Assembly: GCA_025716855.1 (NCBI GenBank)
Contig: JAIXMQ010000016.1
Location: forward strand, 62,001 to 126,000
From: Pilaira anomala
Lineage: Eukaryota; Mucoromycota; Mucoromycetes; Mucorales; Mucoraceae
DNA: 64,000 nt
Reading direction: 5' to 3'
Shown piece after piece: positions 36,756 to 49,430 of the stretch. Below the pieces are notes generated by a model. It saw nothing but the letters and a program-made list of their open reading frames with translations, was not told the DNA's origin and did no database searches. Position numbers and translations under genes: made by a program. Every line of letters begins with the position of its first letter. Position 1 is the stretch's first letter.

Positions 36756-37431
36756 ATTTTAAATTTAGAAAGAATACGTAATGAAGAAATATGTTTGTTC
36801 GTAAAAAAAGAAAAATGTTTTCAACTATTTTTTGATAAAAAAAAACCCTTTCTAAAACCAGTCACTATTCTCTTCTACGTACACCTCAACCCCACTTTAA
36901 GGTACAGGGTCGAGGTGTTTAAGGATTATTACTTCCCTTCTATTATAAAACACCAAGCAGGATATGTATAATATACGGTAAACATGTTTACAGACATTAA
37001 AAGAAAGCCTAGTATTCAAATGAGATGTTATTAGGTATCTGTATATTAATATATAATTTCTCGAATAAGTTTTTATATTCTGATTTTTGAATGCGAAACT
37101 CTGTACTTTATGCTATACAGCATGATCTGATTTTTAGTAACAAACATGAATTAATATCTTTGAGGATTTTTAACTATGTCCTCTCATTAATATCGAGTTA
37201 TTGTCGGTTAAAGCAACAACGAGTTTCATATATAAAAAAAAAGTTGCTATCAAGACGCTACTAGTAATTGCTTATCGAAGATTTTCGAGTATTTTCTGGA
37301 AGTGTATCATGATTAAGCCATCTTATCGCTTTTGGTGAAATAATTATCAACAAATTTCTATAATGCATCAATACTAATATGTGATTTCTGGTCTACATAA
37401 GGTTTAAAGTTTGGATTTTTTAAACCAAAAA

Positions 37432-37899
37432 ATGTTTTCATTCACTTGTTTCAATGAATATTGCGAATCTGTTCTTAGCTCTTTGTTCGTATACCCTTTT
37501 CTGAAAGCGGTAACAGATATCATTGCACTGAAAGCCGTCGTACAGACTTTCGATCTGGTGAGACTATATTAAAATCTATATTCAAAGAATATTAACGATA
37601 AATTCAAATCACTTCCTGAGACCGTCAATTCTTTGATCCTTAAGCTGTGGTCGAAGAAGAAGATAAAACTGGAATGGCCAAACTTGAACCTTTTTATTCG
37701 CTCAAATAGTATTAAAAATACATTAGAAGGTTTTATTTCTAATTTATCCCACATTTGGGTAAAAAGTTTTTGCACCAAGATAAGCAATTTCCCCGTTGGG
37801 TTAATAATGTGGGTAGAATCAGAAATGAAGCTCCATTATTTACTTGTCATATGTAAAGGCTGTACTACTGGTCACTGTCAGGCTTATAAGTTAATTTAA
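37432..37899 (+). CDS. Possible two-exon gene or relic, unknown product
   Basis: An ATG at 37432 opens M-F-S-F-T-C-F-N-E-Y-C-E-S-V-L and runs to F-D-L. There GTGAGA can act as a donor, and CCTGAG before T-V-N-S-L-I-L-K-L-W as acceptor, in phase 0, giving about 140 residues to a stop at 37897-37899. Without splicing a stop at 37570 ends the first part. The C-terminus contains C-K-G-C-T-T-G-H-C. Composition is more coding-like than the flanks, but I do not recognise the protein, and it may be a decayed fragment. Confidence 0.35.
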
Positions 37900-38248
37900 A
37901 AGAGAAATAAAAGTTTCTTTTTTCGCAAAAATTAACGTATTTTATTTAACTCTAAACTGGTAATCCATTCAAGATCGTTTTTGTAATCAATTTGAATCTT
38001 TTTCCAGTTGTTTAATTTTTTTTTTAGATCATTGTGAGTTGAGTTAAAGTATTTATGAAAATTCCAATTCTGAAGAATGATCTTGAACCCTTAGCCAATG
38101 TAGTTACTTTTAAATCCAAGTATGAAGTATCCCTTGGGAGGATTTATAAGCCTCATTGCTTAATCTAGATCAATAAGGTCAAGACGAAAGTTACAGCCCA
38201 AAAATAATGTAAGAGAAGCTCAATACATGGCTTTAAGTTTTTCTTTTT

Positions 38249-38284
<36 letters not shown>

Positions 38285-38702
38285 TTAGTCTCCAGTCGGC
38301 ACGAAACCCCATAAATCAAACTAATGACAAAGGCACCGTTTCAACCCCAAAGGGTCAGGAAGACATTCTATCTTGTATGCGATGAAATCAAAAGATTCCT
38401 GGCAATGAAACGCTGAGGTCAAATGAATGACAAAACGTTCCATCGTGGCTGCATTCTTCTATTTTTGATTAAAGAAAAAACTTAATTTGTCCTCTTTTAC
38501 CGTCCCTTTTATACTTATTTTAAGAAGAAAATTTTTTTATCGCTGTATCAATATCAATATTTTCTATGGACACCCCGAAATATATTTTTACATTTTATAA
38601 TTGACATGATGTACTATTTAATTTTAGACAATGTATATGTGAGGCCTTAACTTAACATGATAATTGAGAGCTTTTCTTTATAATGCTGACTATTTAAGAC
38701 TG

Positions 38703-38747
<45 letters not shown>

Positions 38748-39489
38748 AAATTTGGATCACACATTATCCATAAATACTTTCCCGAAAGTGAAGTTTCTCT
38801 TACTTCGAAATAGCCACACTTCTTCGCTTGTCTTCTCCTATAGTTATTTCAATCTACAGTTTTCGAAAAACTTATCCTATTGCTATCTTATTGACTACCT
38901 AGCAATGGATTATATGAATTCATTTCTAGAAATAACTCATAGTTATATCAACTAACAACGTTTCCTTACCGATAACCAGCTCAAATTAAGGTCATTGCTC
39001 ACCTTCCATTGATAACATAAACGTTCATTTATACAGTGGACCCACTCTTAATTCACTCAATTTACCGCCTTTTTTCAATATCATTTGCTGGTCATAAGTT
39101 TGAATTTCACTTTAGATACTTTTTTTTAGTTTATTTATTATGCTGTGCTTACGATCCGCATTCCATCCCACCTCACATGTAAGATTTCAAATTATTTTAC
39201 TTATTGATCTTCAAGATATTCCAGAAAATGATGTGAAAGCATAACTCTCTTTTTCATTACAAAAACAGAATAAAATTTACTTAGAAACCTCACATTATAA
39301 ATTGACACGGTGCTTAGAATATCAATTGACAGATTTAAAAAAAAGATTCACGTAACTAGCGGATTCTAGTTGTCAATTGTTGACTGTCACTGCCATTTTT
39401 ATGCTCCAACTATCTCATGTAAAGAAAGAATTAAGCGATATTACCCAAGTTGAAAGCTAAGAATTAAAGTAATAAAAGAACCACCAATT

Positions 39490-39652
39490 GGGCACAAAAA
39501 ATTCGCCTTTTGGCCTTTCCATTTGATGTTGTAAAAAGGATCGTATCTGGGGAAGTCAAACTAACTGGTATATAAATTATTATAGACGAATTCTGTAAAT
39601 CAGTAGCTTCAGTACATTATGGTAAATCAAGATTACAGCTAGATAAAAAATA
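39490..39652 (+). pseudogene. Short coding-like relic
   Basis: The plus strand reads R-L-L-A-F-P-F-D-V-V-K-R-I-V-S-G-E-V, a stop, then D-E-F-C-K-S-V-A-S-V-H-Y-G-K-S-R-L in the same frame. This is protein-like sequence with an internal stop, so a relic of a larger gene; the family is not recognised. Confidence 0.35.
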
Positions 39653-40179
39653 ACTTACAGAAAGAAATTATCCGGATTTTTGCTGTTTTTATTTCTTTCT
39701 GGAGTCATTCTGTAAAACCTATGTACAGTGTATGGGGGTGTGATATATAACGTGTGACTTAAGTATAGTATCATAGTTAAATAAAATAAAAAGAGCAATT
39801 GATTTTTTTTAAAAAGGGTTAAAATAAAGTTTAGTTGAGAGTGCACGCACTGTATTTGTTGTTTATTTTTGGATATAGTTACATACATACATAAGTTAAC
39901 TATTTCAGTTTTAATATAGTTATTCTCTTTTTCAAATACTTTAAAAGACAAGAGAATGCGGATTGTATTGTGATTTATATCTATATTAAAAAAAAATAGC
40001 TACCGTAAATTGTGTCATTTTCTTTTTATAAATTGGCAATGGTACCTGACACACTGGACAGTGTAATAAAGCAAATCCCTTTTTTTAAACTAAAAATGTC
40101 CTTTTTGGAAGAACTAGAATACAAAGAACCATTTTAAAATAACAAATAGTCAGTCTGATAATAGATGTATTAAAACAAC

Positions 40180-40214
<35 letters not shown>

Positions 40215-40635
40215 TTAGTCACATATATACCTGTCTGACGTATATTTCAAACATATGCTTTTATACGCGACATGAGTACACGGAATAATAGAAGCCTTTT
40301 CTTTTGTTTATTTTGTTTAAAATGGTGGATATTTTATGTAAACATTCATATTTTTAATTTAATATATGTAGGACTACCCGGATACAATAACGCATTATTT
40401 CTATATCTAAATCAGCTGATATGATTATTAACAGCTCATGGGATTGTTTTTTTTTTTAGATTTTGGGGACACAGAAATATATCACTCCAAAAATGTTAAA
40501 CTTGGTAATCATAGTCGATATGTAAAAGAGCGAGCATTTATTAAATAGTTATTTACAATGTAGAGAGAAAGAGAACTTCATAAAGGAAAAAAAAAAGAAG
40601 CATATGAGAGCATATAGTAATGATATAAAATTTGG

Positions 40636-41536
40636 CTATAATTCTTCTTTAATAGAAGTTGTTGTATTTGTTTCTGTCTTATCATCGGTGATTTCCGATG
40701 GAGCTCCTTTTTCAATTAAAAGACCTCGGAGCCACTTGATCTCCAACTCTAGTTCACGTACACGACTTTCTAAGCCAGATGACTTTTCTGTCATTTCACG
40801 TACCGTCTTTTCCATGCTTTGTTCTCTCATCTTTTTCTTGATACGGAATCGAGCACTTGCTGCGGTGTTTCTTCGTCTTTTATCTTCTTCGGCAGGTGCT
40901 TTATCAGTTGATAGTTGTTCCATAGATTCAACTGTGGGTTTTTGAAGTACAGTTGTTGAAGAAATAGTTGGTATAGTGTATGATGTAGTGGTTGCAAGTA
41001 ATGCCTTTGTAATTTCTTCAAGCGTCATTTCAGGGGCAATTTTGGGTAGTAGTAATGGTTGATTAGGTGCTCTTGTTGCAGATGCGACTTGGATGAATTG
41101 TTGCTGCTGATGTAATATCTGGGCAATTTGTTGTTGTTGTTGTAGCTGCTGCTGTTGTTGCTGTTGCTGTTGTAGCACTAATTGATTCTTTTGATGTTGT
41201 TGTAGAGGAAGTTCATAGTCTAGATAATTTGCAAGGTTTTCATATGTGACACTGGATGGACTACTAAGAGATGTGGTAGAGGTTGTGGTTGGACTAGTGG
41301 TGGGATATTTTGTGTTTTCTAGGATACCATGACCAGGCTTATTATCATATGTAAATTGGGCGTTTGTCTATAAAGGCATATGAATATCAAGTTTTATAGT
41401 GAATGAAATATAACTTATTTACCCAAAGCGCAAGATCGGCTTCTGTTTCCATATCTGTTGGCTTGTTCGATTCTGTTATAGAATCAAACACTAATTCATC
41501 TAAAGGGGATACATAGGAAGAATAAACACTTGACAT
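40636..41536 (-). CDS. bZIP transcription factor, CYS-3/MetR/Zip1 type
   Basis: Two exons (41536-41423, 41367-40636) give 281 residues. The basic region at about 201-217, D-K-R-R-R-N-T-A-A-S-A-R-F-R-I-K-K-K, is the form seen in Neurospora CYS-3, Aspergillus MetR and S. pombe Zip1, regulators of sulphur metabolism or cadmium response. It is followed by a leucine zipper (about 221-254) with heptad-spaced L/M. A Gln-rich tract (about 100-128) and Ser/Thr-rich segments precede it. The N-terminus has acidic stretches (P-L-D-E-L-V-F-D-S) typical of activation domains. It should bind DNA as a dimer in the nucleus. Assignment to sulphur regulation is inference from the basic region only. Confidence 0.9.
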
Positions 41537-43588
41537 TTTTTTATTATAATTGGTTTTTTTTTTTATTTCAACGCCGAAGATAAAAAAAAGGGAAAAAGGG
41601 GAGAGAGATCTTTGATTTTGAAAAATAGAAAAAAAAAGAGGCCAAAATATAAGCAGAAAAAAAAACAAGATTGCCCTTTTGATTACTAATTAAGCGAGTC
41701 TTGTTTTTTTTTCCTGCACGTGAACAAACTTCAAGATCACATCTCACAAAGAATGAGTGGCTTATGGGCAACCTAAAAATGGTCAGATCTACTTACGTGT
41801 ACTATTTACTTTAATGATGTAACAATACGCATTATTTATAATTATGTTCCATCATTTTCTGTGAATTTAGTTTACCTTTTTTAGACTTTGTTATTGGCGA
41901 ATAAAAATATACATTTGCTTTGATACCAATGCTCTCTTTTTCCCGTTTCCCAACTTGTCTTTCTAAGTTTTTCCTGACATACAGATTCCCACAAATGGTT
42001 GTTACACCGACCATAAAGTATACCCGTTGTCGCTATGTTAAAATATTTATAATAACTTATTATTATTATGGATAAGAAATGTGGCTATGTAGTTTCTGTC
42101 CTATGTACTTTATCGTTTATCACTTATAAACAATTGGATGAATTTTGATTATGATGTTCTAAAAGTTAACTACGAGAAAAAGTCTACTTTGTGAAGCATT
42201 GCACGTACATATATAAAATTATTTGCAATGCATTTATTTGATTACAAATGTCAATAAGTTTGATTTTCTTTAGTCTTTGCATTATCTATTGTATTTTGTT
42301 CTTGGATTTACCCGCGCGCTTTGTTTATATTTATGCCTATATCAAGATAATAAGTAACTTATAAACGAGTGATTGTTTACCCATGATAAATATACAATTT
42401 GAGATGGGGATTTTTTACGTATGATTTGCTACACTCAGATATGTTATATACAGAATAAAAAAGGGAGCATCATACTGAAGCAAAGGATAAAAAATGAAAT
42501 ATTAAATGAGACAAAAAATCAGAGTATACATTAACAAGAAAAAGCAAACTAGATCAGTTTTGCGTCGGTACGATATCTAGTTCCTATTATTTGAAAGTTA
42601 TGAACAAGAACGAGAGAGATGGATATTCAGAGCCGATAATGGAACTTCTATCTGAAATTGCAAACATATTATGATGGTTTTTATATATATATATATAAAA
42701 TATTTGAAAATTCTAGTGCTGGTGTTGAATGGTAATGCCAAATATAAATTCGCCCTTGACATTCTACTTTATATGACAAGGTAAAGACAAATTGTACTCG
42801 TTACTGTTCGCACATGGGATATAACTACGTCCTTTTATTTTTATGTCTAAAGGAGAAACATTTTAAGCATGTATTTTTATAAGAATGACATGTATCATGG
42901 CTTTATTACTGTGTGATATATGTAGAGATGTAAATTTATCAACGTATGTCTCCTTCATATTAGAATCTCCTTATTTCTCTTTTGAATACAATAGGCCATT
43001 TCTCTTAACAAAACAATCAATCAATCTATCATTTTTATATTTTATCAGCTTCATTTACCTCTTTTTAAAACTGTCAAAAATTTACGAGTACTTACCACAT
43101 GATAAGGTCAATGATTAAAATGCACCAATTTACACACTCCAATTACCTTAGCTTTGTACGACGTGACATAAATTTGATACAACTTGATTAGAAAGAAAAA
43201 CACACTTTATATGTATGTGAAAGAGGAGGGGCTAATGCCATTATTAAAACTTTTCAGCATATAAATGTCTTTGTATTTGTAAAGTGGTATGATGGGATAA
43301 TAAAATATATATTTATTATCAATTTGACAAGTCTAATTATAAGATAATTTGTTTTTTTGTTGTTGGAGGTTTAAAAATAGCTTAAATAAATTGTTTGCTA
43401 CAGGTCTCTCTCTCTTTTTTTATTTTTCCTCACTTTAATTTTTTTCTTTTCTCTCCCATTCCATTCATTTCCCCTTTCTTTTCTCTCTTTTACTTTTTTT
43501 TTTTTGTATTTTGTTAGAAAAGCTTATTCTATTTCTCCATTCTTTTTTATATTTTTAAAAGAAAATTAGTTTCTCTTCTCATCTTAAA
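41537..43588. other. Intergenic between bZIP and muniscin (divergent)
   Basis: About 2 kb that serves as a shared divergent regulatory region. A pyrimidine-rich tract at 43407-43508 (CTCTCTC.. and T-runs) lies just ahead of the muniscin start. Small open frames inside are T/A-rich and unconvincing. Confidence 0.6.
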
Positions 43589-45345
43589 ATGACAACCGAA
43601 ACAAGTTTATATGTCGATACGTTTTTTGTAATTAGACATAATTCAACCATGATGAGAAGAAAATATTAACTTTTTTTTTTGTTTTGTTTGGAAATAGACT
43701 GAACGTCCCAGGAACGGGATTAATTCCCCGCATTTACGTCTTGAATCTGCCAAAAAGTTGAATGAAGAGCTGGCAGACTACTTTCGAGACCGGTAAAGTA
43801 TAAAGCCCTTCTTGATATTACTAACCACTAACCTAACGTTTCATTTTTTTAGTGCTCAAATTGAAGAGATTTACGCTAAAAGCATCGCTAAATTAACAAA
43901 AAAAAATTATATCAGTAACAAAGCTGCATTAGGGTAAATCTGAAGAAAAGAAGCAACGTGTCTCTTTTTTTTTCTTTTTTACTAATCTTTTCAAGAATAG
44001 CACTTTTTTACCATTGTGGGAATTACTTCAAGTTGAACTTTCCCGGGCAGTTTCAATGCATACTGAATATTCGACAGATATTATCGAAAATATTGAACAC
44101 CCTTTAAGAACATGTATTCAAAATAGTCAAGAGTATCAAGATATTCAAAAAATGGAAGATCATATACAAAAAATAGCTCGAGATTATGATGATTTAGACA
44201 ATAAGATACAAAAGGTAAATCAATCATAACTAACAATTTGCAGTAATTATGTGTTAATCTTTTGAATAGCAAAAAAAGACGGCCAAAGGTGAAGCCAAGG
44301 TGGCTGAATATATCAAGCAACAAGAGCAAAAATTAGCTGAATGGAAACAATTAGCACCCGAATACTTTCAGAAACACCAATTAGTAGATGAAAATAGATG
44401 GAACACAATCAAGTCTGTCGCTGAAATATTTGAATCTCTTCAACATACTCATGCTAGTAAAATCATTGAGGTTTGCTAAAGTTTGAATTTTCGTCTTGTT
44501 ATGTAATTAATAACATTATATGTAGATGACATCAAAAACAGTGACAGCTGCAGAGAATATGAATGTCAATGATGAAATTGCTGCATTTTGTGCATCAACT
44601 CATCATAATCAACCTGTTGAACACCACACAACTACAACTACTACTCAACCACAAGATTTACTTACTTTAGACACTGTTGTTCCTGAGCCCTCTATTTCTG
44701 ATTCCAGTTTAAAGAATCCTGCATCCTCTGTTAAAAAGGACAAGAAGCGATGTAAGAAAGTGAATTGATACTCGTTATTTCTCCTCTGCCAACTAAATTT
44801 TTCTTTCTAGTCTTTCCATCATTTGTTTCTATGCGACGTAAGCCTAAATCCGAGTCATCAAACGAAAAGAATGTAAACCGTCAACGTAGTTTCAGTAATG
44901 CAGGAAGCTTTGTTGAAAGTCTTCATTCAATTAATACGCATAGTACCGAGGATCAAAGTCATGAAGCTACTGTCAGTAAATCCAATAGCGCCCATAATTT
45001 TGTAGATATCAACACCAATCCAAGTTCACCTACCTCTTTAGAACCCCCTTCACTTAAAAAGGCACCTAGTATTACTGGAAGCCTTGCGAGTGCTGTATCA
45101 TCACAACCTGCTGTATGTATATTTTTATGTATATTTTATTTATAACTAATTGTATACATAGCCTCTTATTGTGGTAGATTCTGAAGGTTTCTCTATTCCT
45201 CCACCTGACCGTACTGCATGGCCTTTAGATAATGTCACAACAAAGAGTGATTCATTATTAGAAATGGATGATTTTGCGTCCGAAAACGGAAGGTAGATAA
45301 TTATATCTAATATAAATACAAGTTTAAAGTTACTTATTTATACAT

Positions 45346-45385
<40 letters not shown>

Positions 45386-46617
45386 ATTTAGTTTATTCGG
45401 TAGTCCACGTATTCGTGTAGATATCAAGAATGAAATTGTAAACGAGGAAGATGCTTCACAATCAGCCGTCGCCCTTACTCGAGTAGCTACTTTGTTAAAG
45501 GAGGTAAATTTTTTTAAAAAAAAAGAAAAGAAAGAAAGGGAAAAACGCGAGCTCATACATTCATATATAGAAAAATTCTACAGGCCCACCTACACCTAGA
45601 AGACTTCGTGGACGTAGAGAGTATGTTATATATATATTTATGTATATATTACTTTATCGAGTTGAATTAACAAAAACATGTTTTATTAGAATGCGTGCAA
45701 CACAATTATATTCTGTAATTGAACAAGATCAAATGCTTCCTAAACTTGAAGGGCAACAATCACCCGCTATGTCACCTGCTATTTCACCTGCTATTTCACC
45801 AGCAGCCTTACCACCAGCTTCACCATTTGCTAACCCATTCGAATTAAATCAAGATAAGATCGTAGAGGAAGAAAGCGAATCCAACTACACTTCTGATGAA
45901 TTACCTTCGATTAATGTCGATACACGCGAAACAATTCACGTCTTGTCAAGAGGAGGTAAAGCTGAACGATCCGTTATTTGGGGAGAAGTCAGTCTTCAGT
46001 ACAAGGGACCAAGTGAAAGTGCTACACCCATTTGTTTCCAAATCCAACATCCAGTTCAATTCGATAAAATTGATACAACTGATTTTGTCAGTGTTTTGGA
46101 AGAATCTGAACACAATACCACATTTGTGATACATACACAGCAATTTACCTCTGAAAAATCCGTTATTTGTGTCAAGTACCAAGTTAAATTAGCAGAGGAT
46201 CATTTACCTTTAACTGTGAAACCCATGTGGAAATGTGATACAGATAAGAGTAGATTGCTAGTCAAGTATCATAAACATAGTGCGTTACCTCCATTAGAAA
46301 ACGTAGTATTTGTGACATCAGTGACCGGCAACGTACAAAACGCACTCAGTATCCCTTCAGGTGAATTGATCTTATCTCAAAAGAGAATTAAATGGAATTT
46401 AGGACACATTGAAGATGATTCAGAGGCAGTGATTAAGGCTCAATTCACTACATTGGAAGAGGCTACAGCACAGCCTATTGCGGTTCGATTTGAAATTAAG
46501 GATTATTTGATGAGTCAAGTCAAGGTCGAAAATGGAGAGAACAGCTTAGTCATTTGGGCAAAAGTAAATCAAACAGGAAAGTCTGTAAAAGTTGGCAAAT
46601 TTATTGCCGAAGTTTAA
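43589..46617 (+). CDS. SYP1: Muniscin endocytic adaptor (Syp1/FCHo)
   Basis: Eleven exons (43589-43627, 43698-43792, 43853-43933, 44001-44214, 44270-44470, 44526-44751, 44811-45112, 45162-45292, 45392-45503, 45571-45620, 45690-46617) join in frame to 792 residues. Residues about 1-240 form an F-BAR domain (K-L-N-E-E-L-A-D-Y-F-R-D-R, then A-Q-I-E-E-I-Y-A-K-S and W-E-L-L). A disordered Ser/Pro-rich middle includes A-L-T-R-V-A-T-L-L-K and a Pro-rich stretch (P-A-M-S-P-A-I-S-P-A-I-S-P-A). The C-terminal 240 residues are a mu-homology domain. Syp1/FCHo proteins bend membrane and recruit cargo and Eps15/Ede1 at the start of clathrin-mediated endocytosis. Exons 1 and 10 are very short (39 and 50 nt). 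It is followed 287 bp later by Rrp6 on the same strand. Confidence 0.92.
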
Positions 46618-46904
46618 ATTTCATGATGATACAATATATAATTTTATAATACAATTAAAGATAATCTATTGATTATTCTATCAATACTACCGAGAAATAT
46701 AAATAAATGTATAAAATCAACTCTTTGTTCTAGTAACCATCAAAGCATACATCTCTCTTTTTTTTTTCAAGTTAAAAAAACCACTTTTTTGAGACTGTCA
46801 AAAAAGAGTCACTCAACGGTGCATGTAGATTATGACATCCTTTTTCTTTTAGCAGAAGTTTTTTTTTTTTTTTTTCATTAGCTTTTTAACTGCTTAAACA
46901 CATA

Positions 46905-47368
46905 ATGGCTTCCCAAGAATATCCAAATCCCGTCAAGGATTTTAAAGGGTTCCAGAATTCCTTATTTAAGGCACTCGTTGCTGCTACAGCAGCAGCAAAC
47001 AGTATTCCCGTAGAAGAAGTAGGATTTTATCGATCCTTAGATAGAGATTTCGCCAAAGATCTTGATCATGCCGGATCGAGTGCTTTAGCTATCGGCAATT
47101 CTTTATTACAGCAGTGCGCTTCTGATACTGGTCTTGAAGTAAAGAGCTTTGAAGATATTGACGAGGTAATTCAACGATATGGCGTGGCCACCGACGTATG
47201 CGATGGATTACTTGAAAAAGCTGTAAGTTTTATTACCTTTTAGGTTTGAGTTTTTTCTTTTTTTATTTATTTATTTTTATAGGATCTCTGTTTAGATCAG
47301 ATGCGCGGTAAAGGATTCCAAGAGAATATGAAGCAAGATGCCCCTGAGGTTACTCAAATCGCAACTAA

Positions 47369-47412
<44 letters not shown>

Positions 47413-48886
47413 CATGACAGTCTAAAAAAAAAAATTGAACAGAATATTTGGCTAAAAATTAAACTTTAAATTTATTTAGGATAAGTTAGAATATAAATTT
47501 TTGCACGCAAACAATGTTGTTCGCCCTCAAATCAAGTTTAAAGATCCTGTGGATAACTCCAACACAACACCTTTTGAAAGAAAGATCAAGTATAAGCCTC
47601 ATGCTCTTGTTCCTCTTGATTTTACAGCTAGTAACGACGAAACCAAATCACTTCCTCATCCATACACACATGAAATCACCAATATTGAATATCCTCAACG
47701 TATGTTTGAAATTACCGAACCAGAAATGTACAAACCATACGAGACTACATCACCTATCTGGGTAGATACAGAGGAAAAATTGTTAGATATGATGAAGCAC
47801 TTGGAAGGCGTTGAAGAAATTGCTGTAGATTTAGAACATCACAACTACCGTAGTTTTCAAGGTTTTACTTGTTTGATGCAACTCAGTACTCGTGACGAAG
47901 ATTACGTGATTGATACATTAGAACTTCGAGATAAATTGTGGATGTTGAATGAGTATTTTGCGGACCCTAATATTGTCAAAGTCCTTCATGGTGCTGATTC
48001 CGATATTATTTGGCTTCAGCGTGATTTTGGTCTTTATATTGTTAACCTTTTTGATACATATTTCCCAACCAAAGTTCTCGAATTTCCTCATCACAGTCTT
48101 GCTTATCTTTTGAAAAAATATTGTAACTTTGATGCAGATAAAAAATATCAATTAGCAGATTGGAGAATCCGTCCATTACCAGTGGAGATGTTGGAATATG
48201 CTCGTTCTGATACTCATTTCCTTCTTTATATTTACGATTGTCTCCGTAACGAACTTTTGAATAAGTCAACTAGTGATGGTAACCTCGTTCGCGTCTGTCT
48301 TCAAAGATCAAATGAAGTAGCGCTTCAAAAATACGATAAAGAAGTTTATGATGCCGCAAACGGTACTGGTCCTGGTGGTTGGAAAAACATGTTGGCTAAA
48401 TATAAGTATGCAATGAATCCTCAACAACTCGCTGCGTTTAAAGCACTTCATAGCTGGCGTGATCATGTGGCACGAGAAGAGGATGAATCATGGCGTTATG
48501 TGCTTCCAAACCATATGCTTTTCGTTTTAGTTGAACGTATGCCTGTAGACTCTAGTGGCGTTATTGGTTGCTGTAATCCCTGTCCTACTTTGGTCAGAAT
48601 GAATGCACAAGCCATTGCATTTGAAATTCAAAAAGCAAAGAGAGAAGCTTTGCAAACGCCAAAAGATGATGCATTTAACGAAGAAAGTTCAACACAATTA
48701 GAAACCACAACCGTTTCTTCAACTACCGGTACCACTACTACCAAAATGCAAGCCCAAAAAATTAAAAGAGCCCCTTCCACCGTTGATCCTGCATTATTCG
48801 ACTTAAAAAAGGTTAAGAAACTTAGAAAGGAGACATCTTCTAAATTAGAAAAGAAAAGCTCTGACTTATTTGGTTCTTGCTTGTGA
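46905..48886 (+). CDS. RRP6: Exosome 3'-5' exoribonuclease Rrp6
   Basis: Three exons (46905-47222, 47283-47369, 47480-48886) give 603 residues. An N-terminal PMC2NT-type domain (the part that binds Rrp47/Lrp1) is followed by a DEDD-Y exonuclease domain. The catalytic residues are visible as V-D-L-E-H (D252, E254), H-G-A-D-S-D-I (D310) and Y-A-R-S-D-T-H (Y375, D379). An HRDC domain follows (A-F-K-A-L-H-S-W-R-D-H-V-A-R). The C-terminal tail is Lys/Ser-rich and shorter than in yeast (733) or human (885). It is the nuclear exosome subunit that trims rRNA, snoRNA and cryptic transcripts. Intron 2 begins GTA and continues as an uninterrupted A-run to 47410. Confidence 0.95.
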
Positions 48887-49247
48887 ATAATATAAAATTA
48901 ATAAAAATATCAGACTAAAAATTCAATAAGAAAACTTTTCGTTGTTTTTTATTTTACATTTGTGTAGAAACAAACTCTATTAATCTTAACCGATTGACTA
49001 TTCTGTTGCCAAAAAAAAAAAAAAAAAAAAAAACTGGGTTGCTACTAGTTATCACTAGTTTTAGTCAATACAATGATTATAAATGAATACTTCTGACAAT
49101 TTTTTTACGGCTTAGCACCAGTATAACAATTAATTAACAACTGCGGTAGTATCAATACTAGGTTCTTTGTACATTCGGTTATTTATATAGAAGAATTTGA
49201 CTGTTACCATTATCTTTTGTTTTGTCACTGATATTATTTTCTCTTTT

Positions 49248-49430
49248 GTATAGCCAGATTAAACATAATAGTTGTCAAGATTATATAAGCATCTTTTCGA
49301 ATTTCCTACGAGTGATAATAGCAATATAAGTGTATTACAAGTTCTTGAGCAAAATCAAGTCCTCTGTTCTTGATATTGGCACTGTCACGAGAAGCATTTA
49401 AAGTGATATTTCCCAAACGTGTTAGTGTTT
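49248..49430 (-). pseudogene. Coding-like relic, unknown family
   Basis: The minus strand reads R-L-G-N-I-T-L-N-A-S-R-D-S-A-N-I, continues to L-Y-C-Y-Y-H-S, meets a stop, and resumes in the same frame with E-I-R-K-D-A-Y-I-I-L-T-T before another stop. This looks like a protein fragment with one nonsense mutation. The parent is not recognised. Confidence 0.35.

Larger units (their letters stand above)
36756..40635. other. 3.9-kb gene-poor region
   Basis: Left end: the PNUTS promoter. Otherwise AT-rich with long T-runs (38251-38278, 38707-38743, 40183-40211). Two coding-like segments (37432-37899 and 39490-39652) are listed separately. No RNA gene recognised. Confidence 0.6.
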
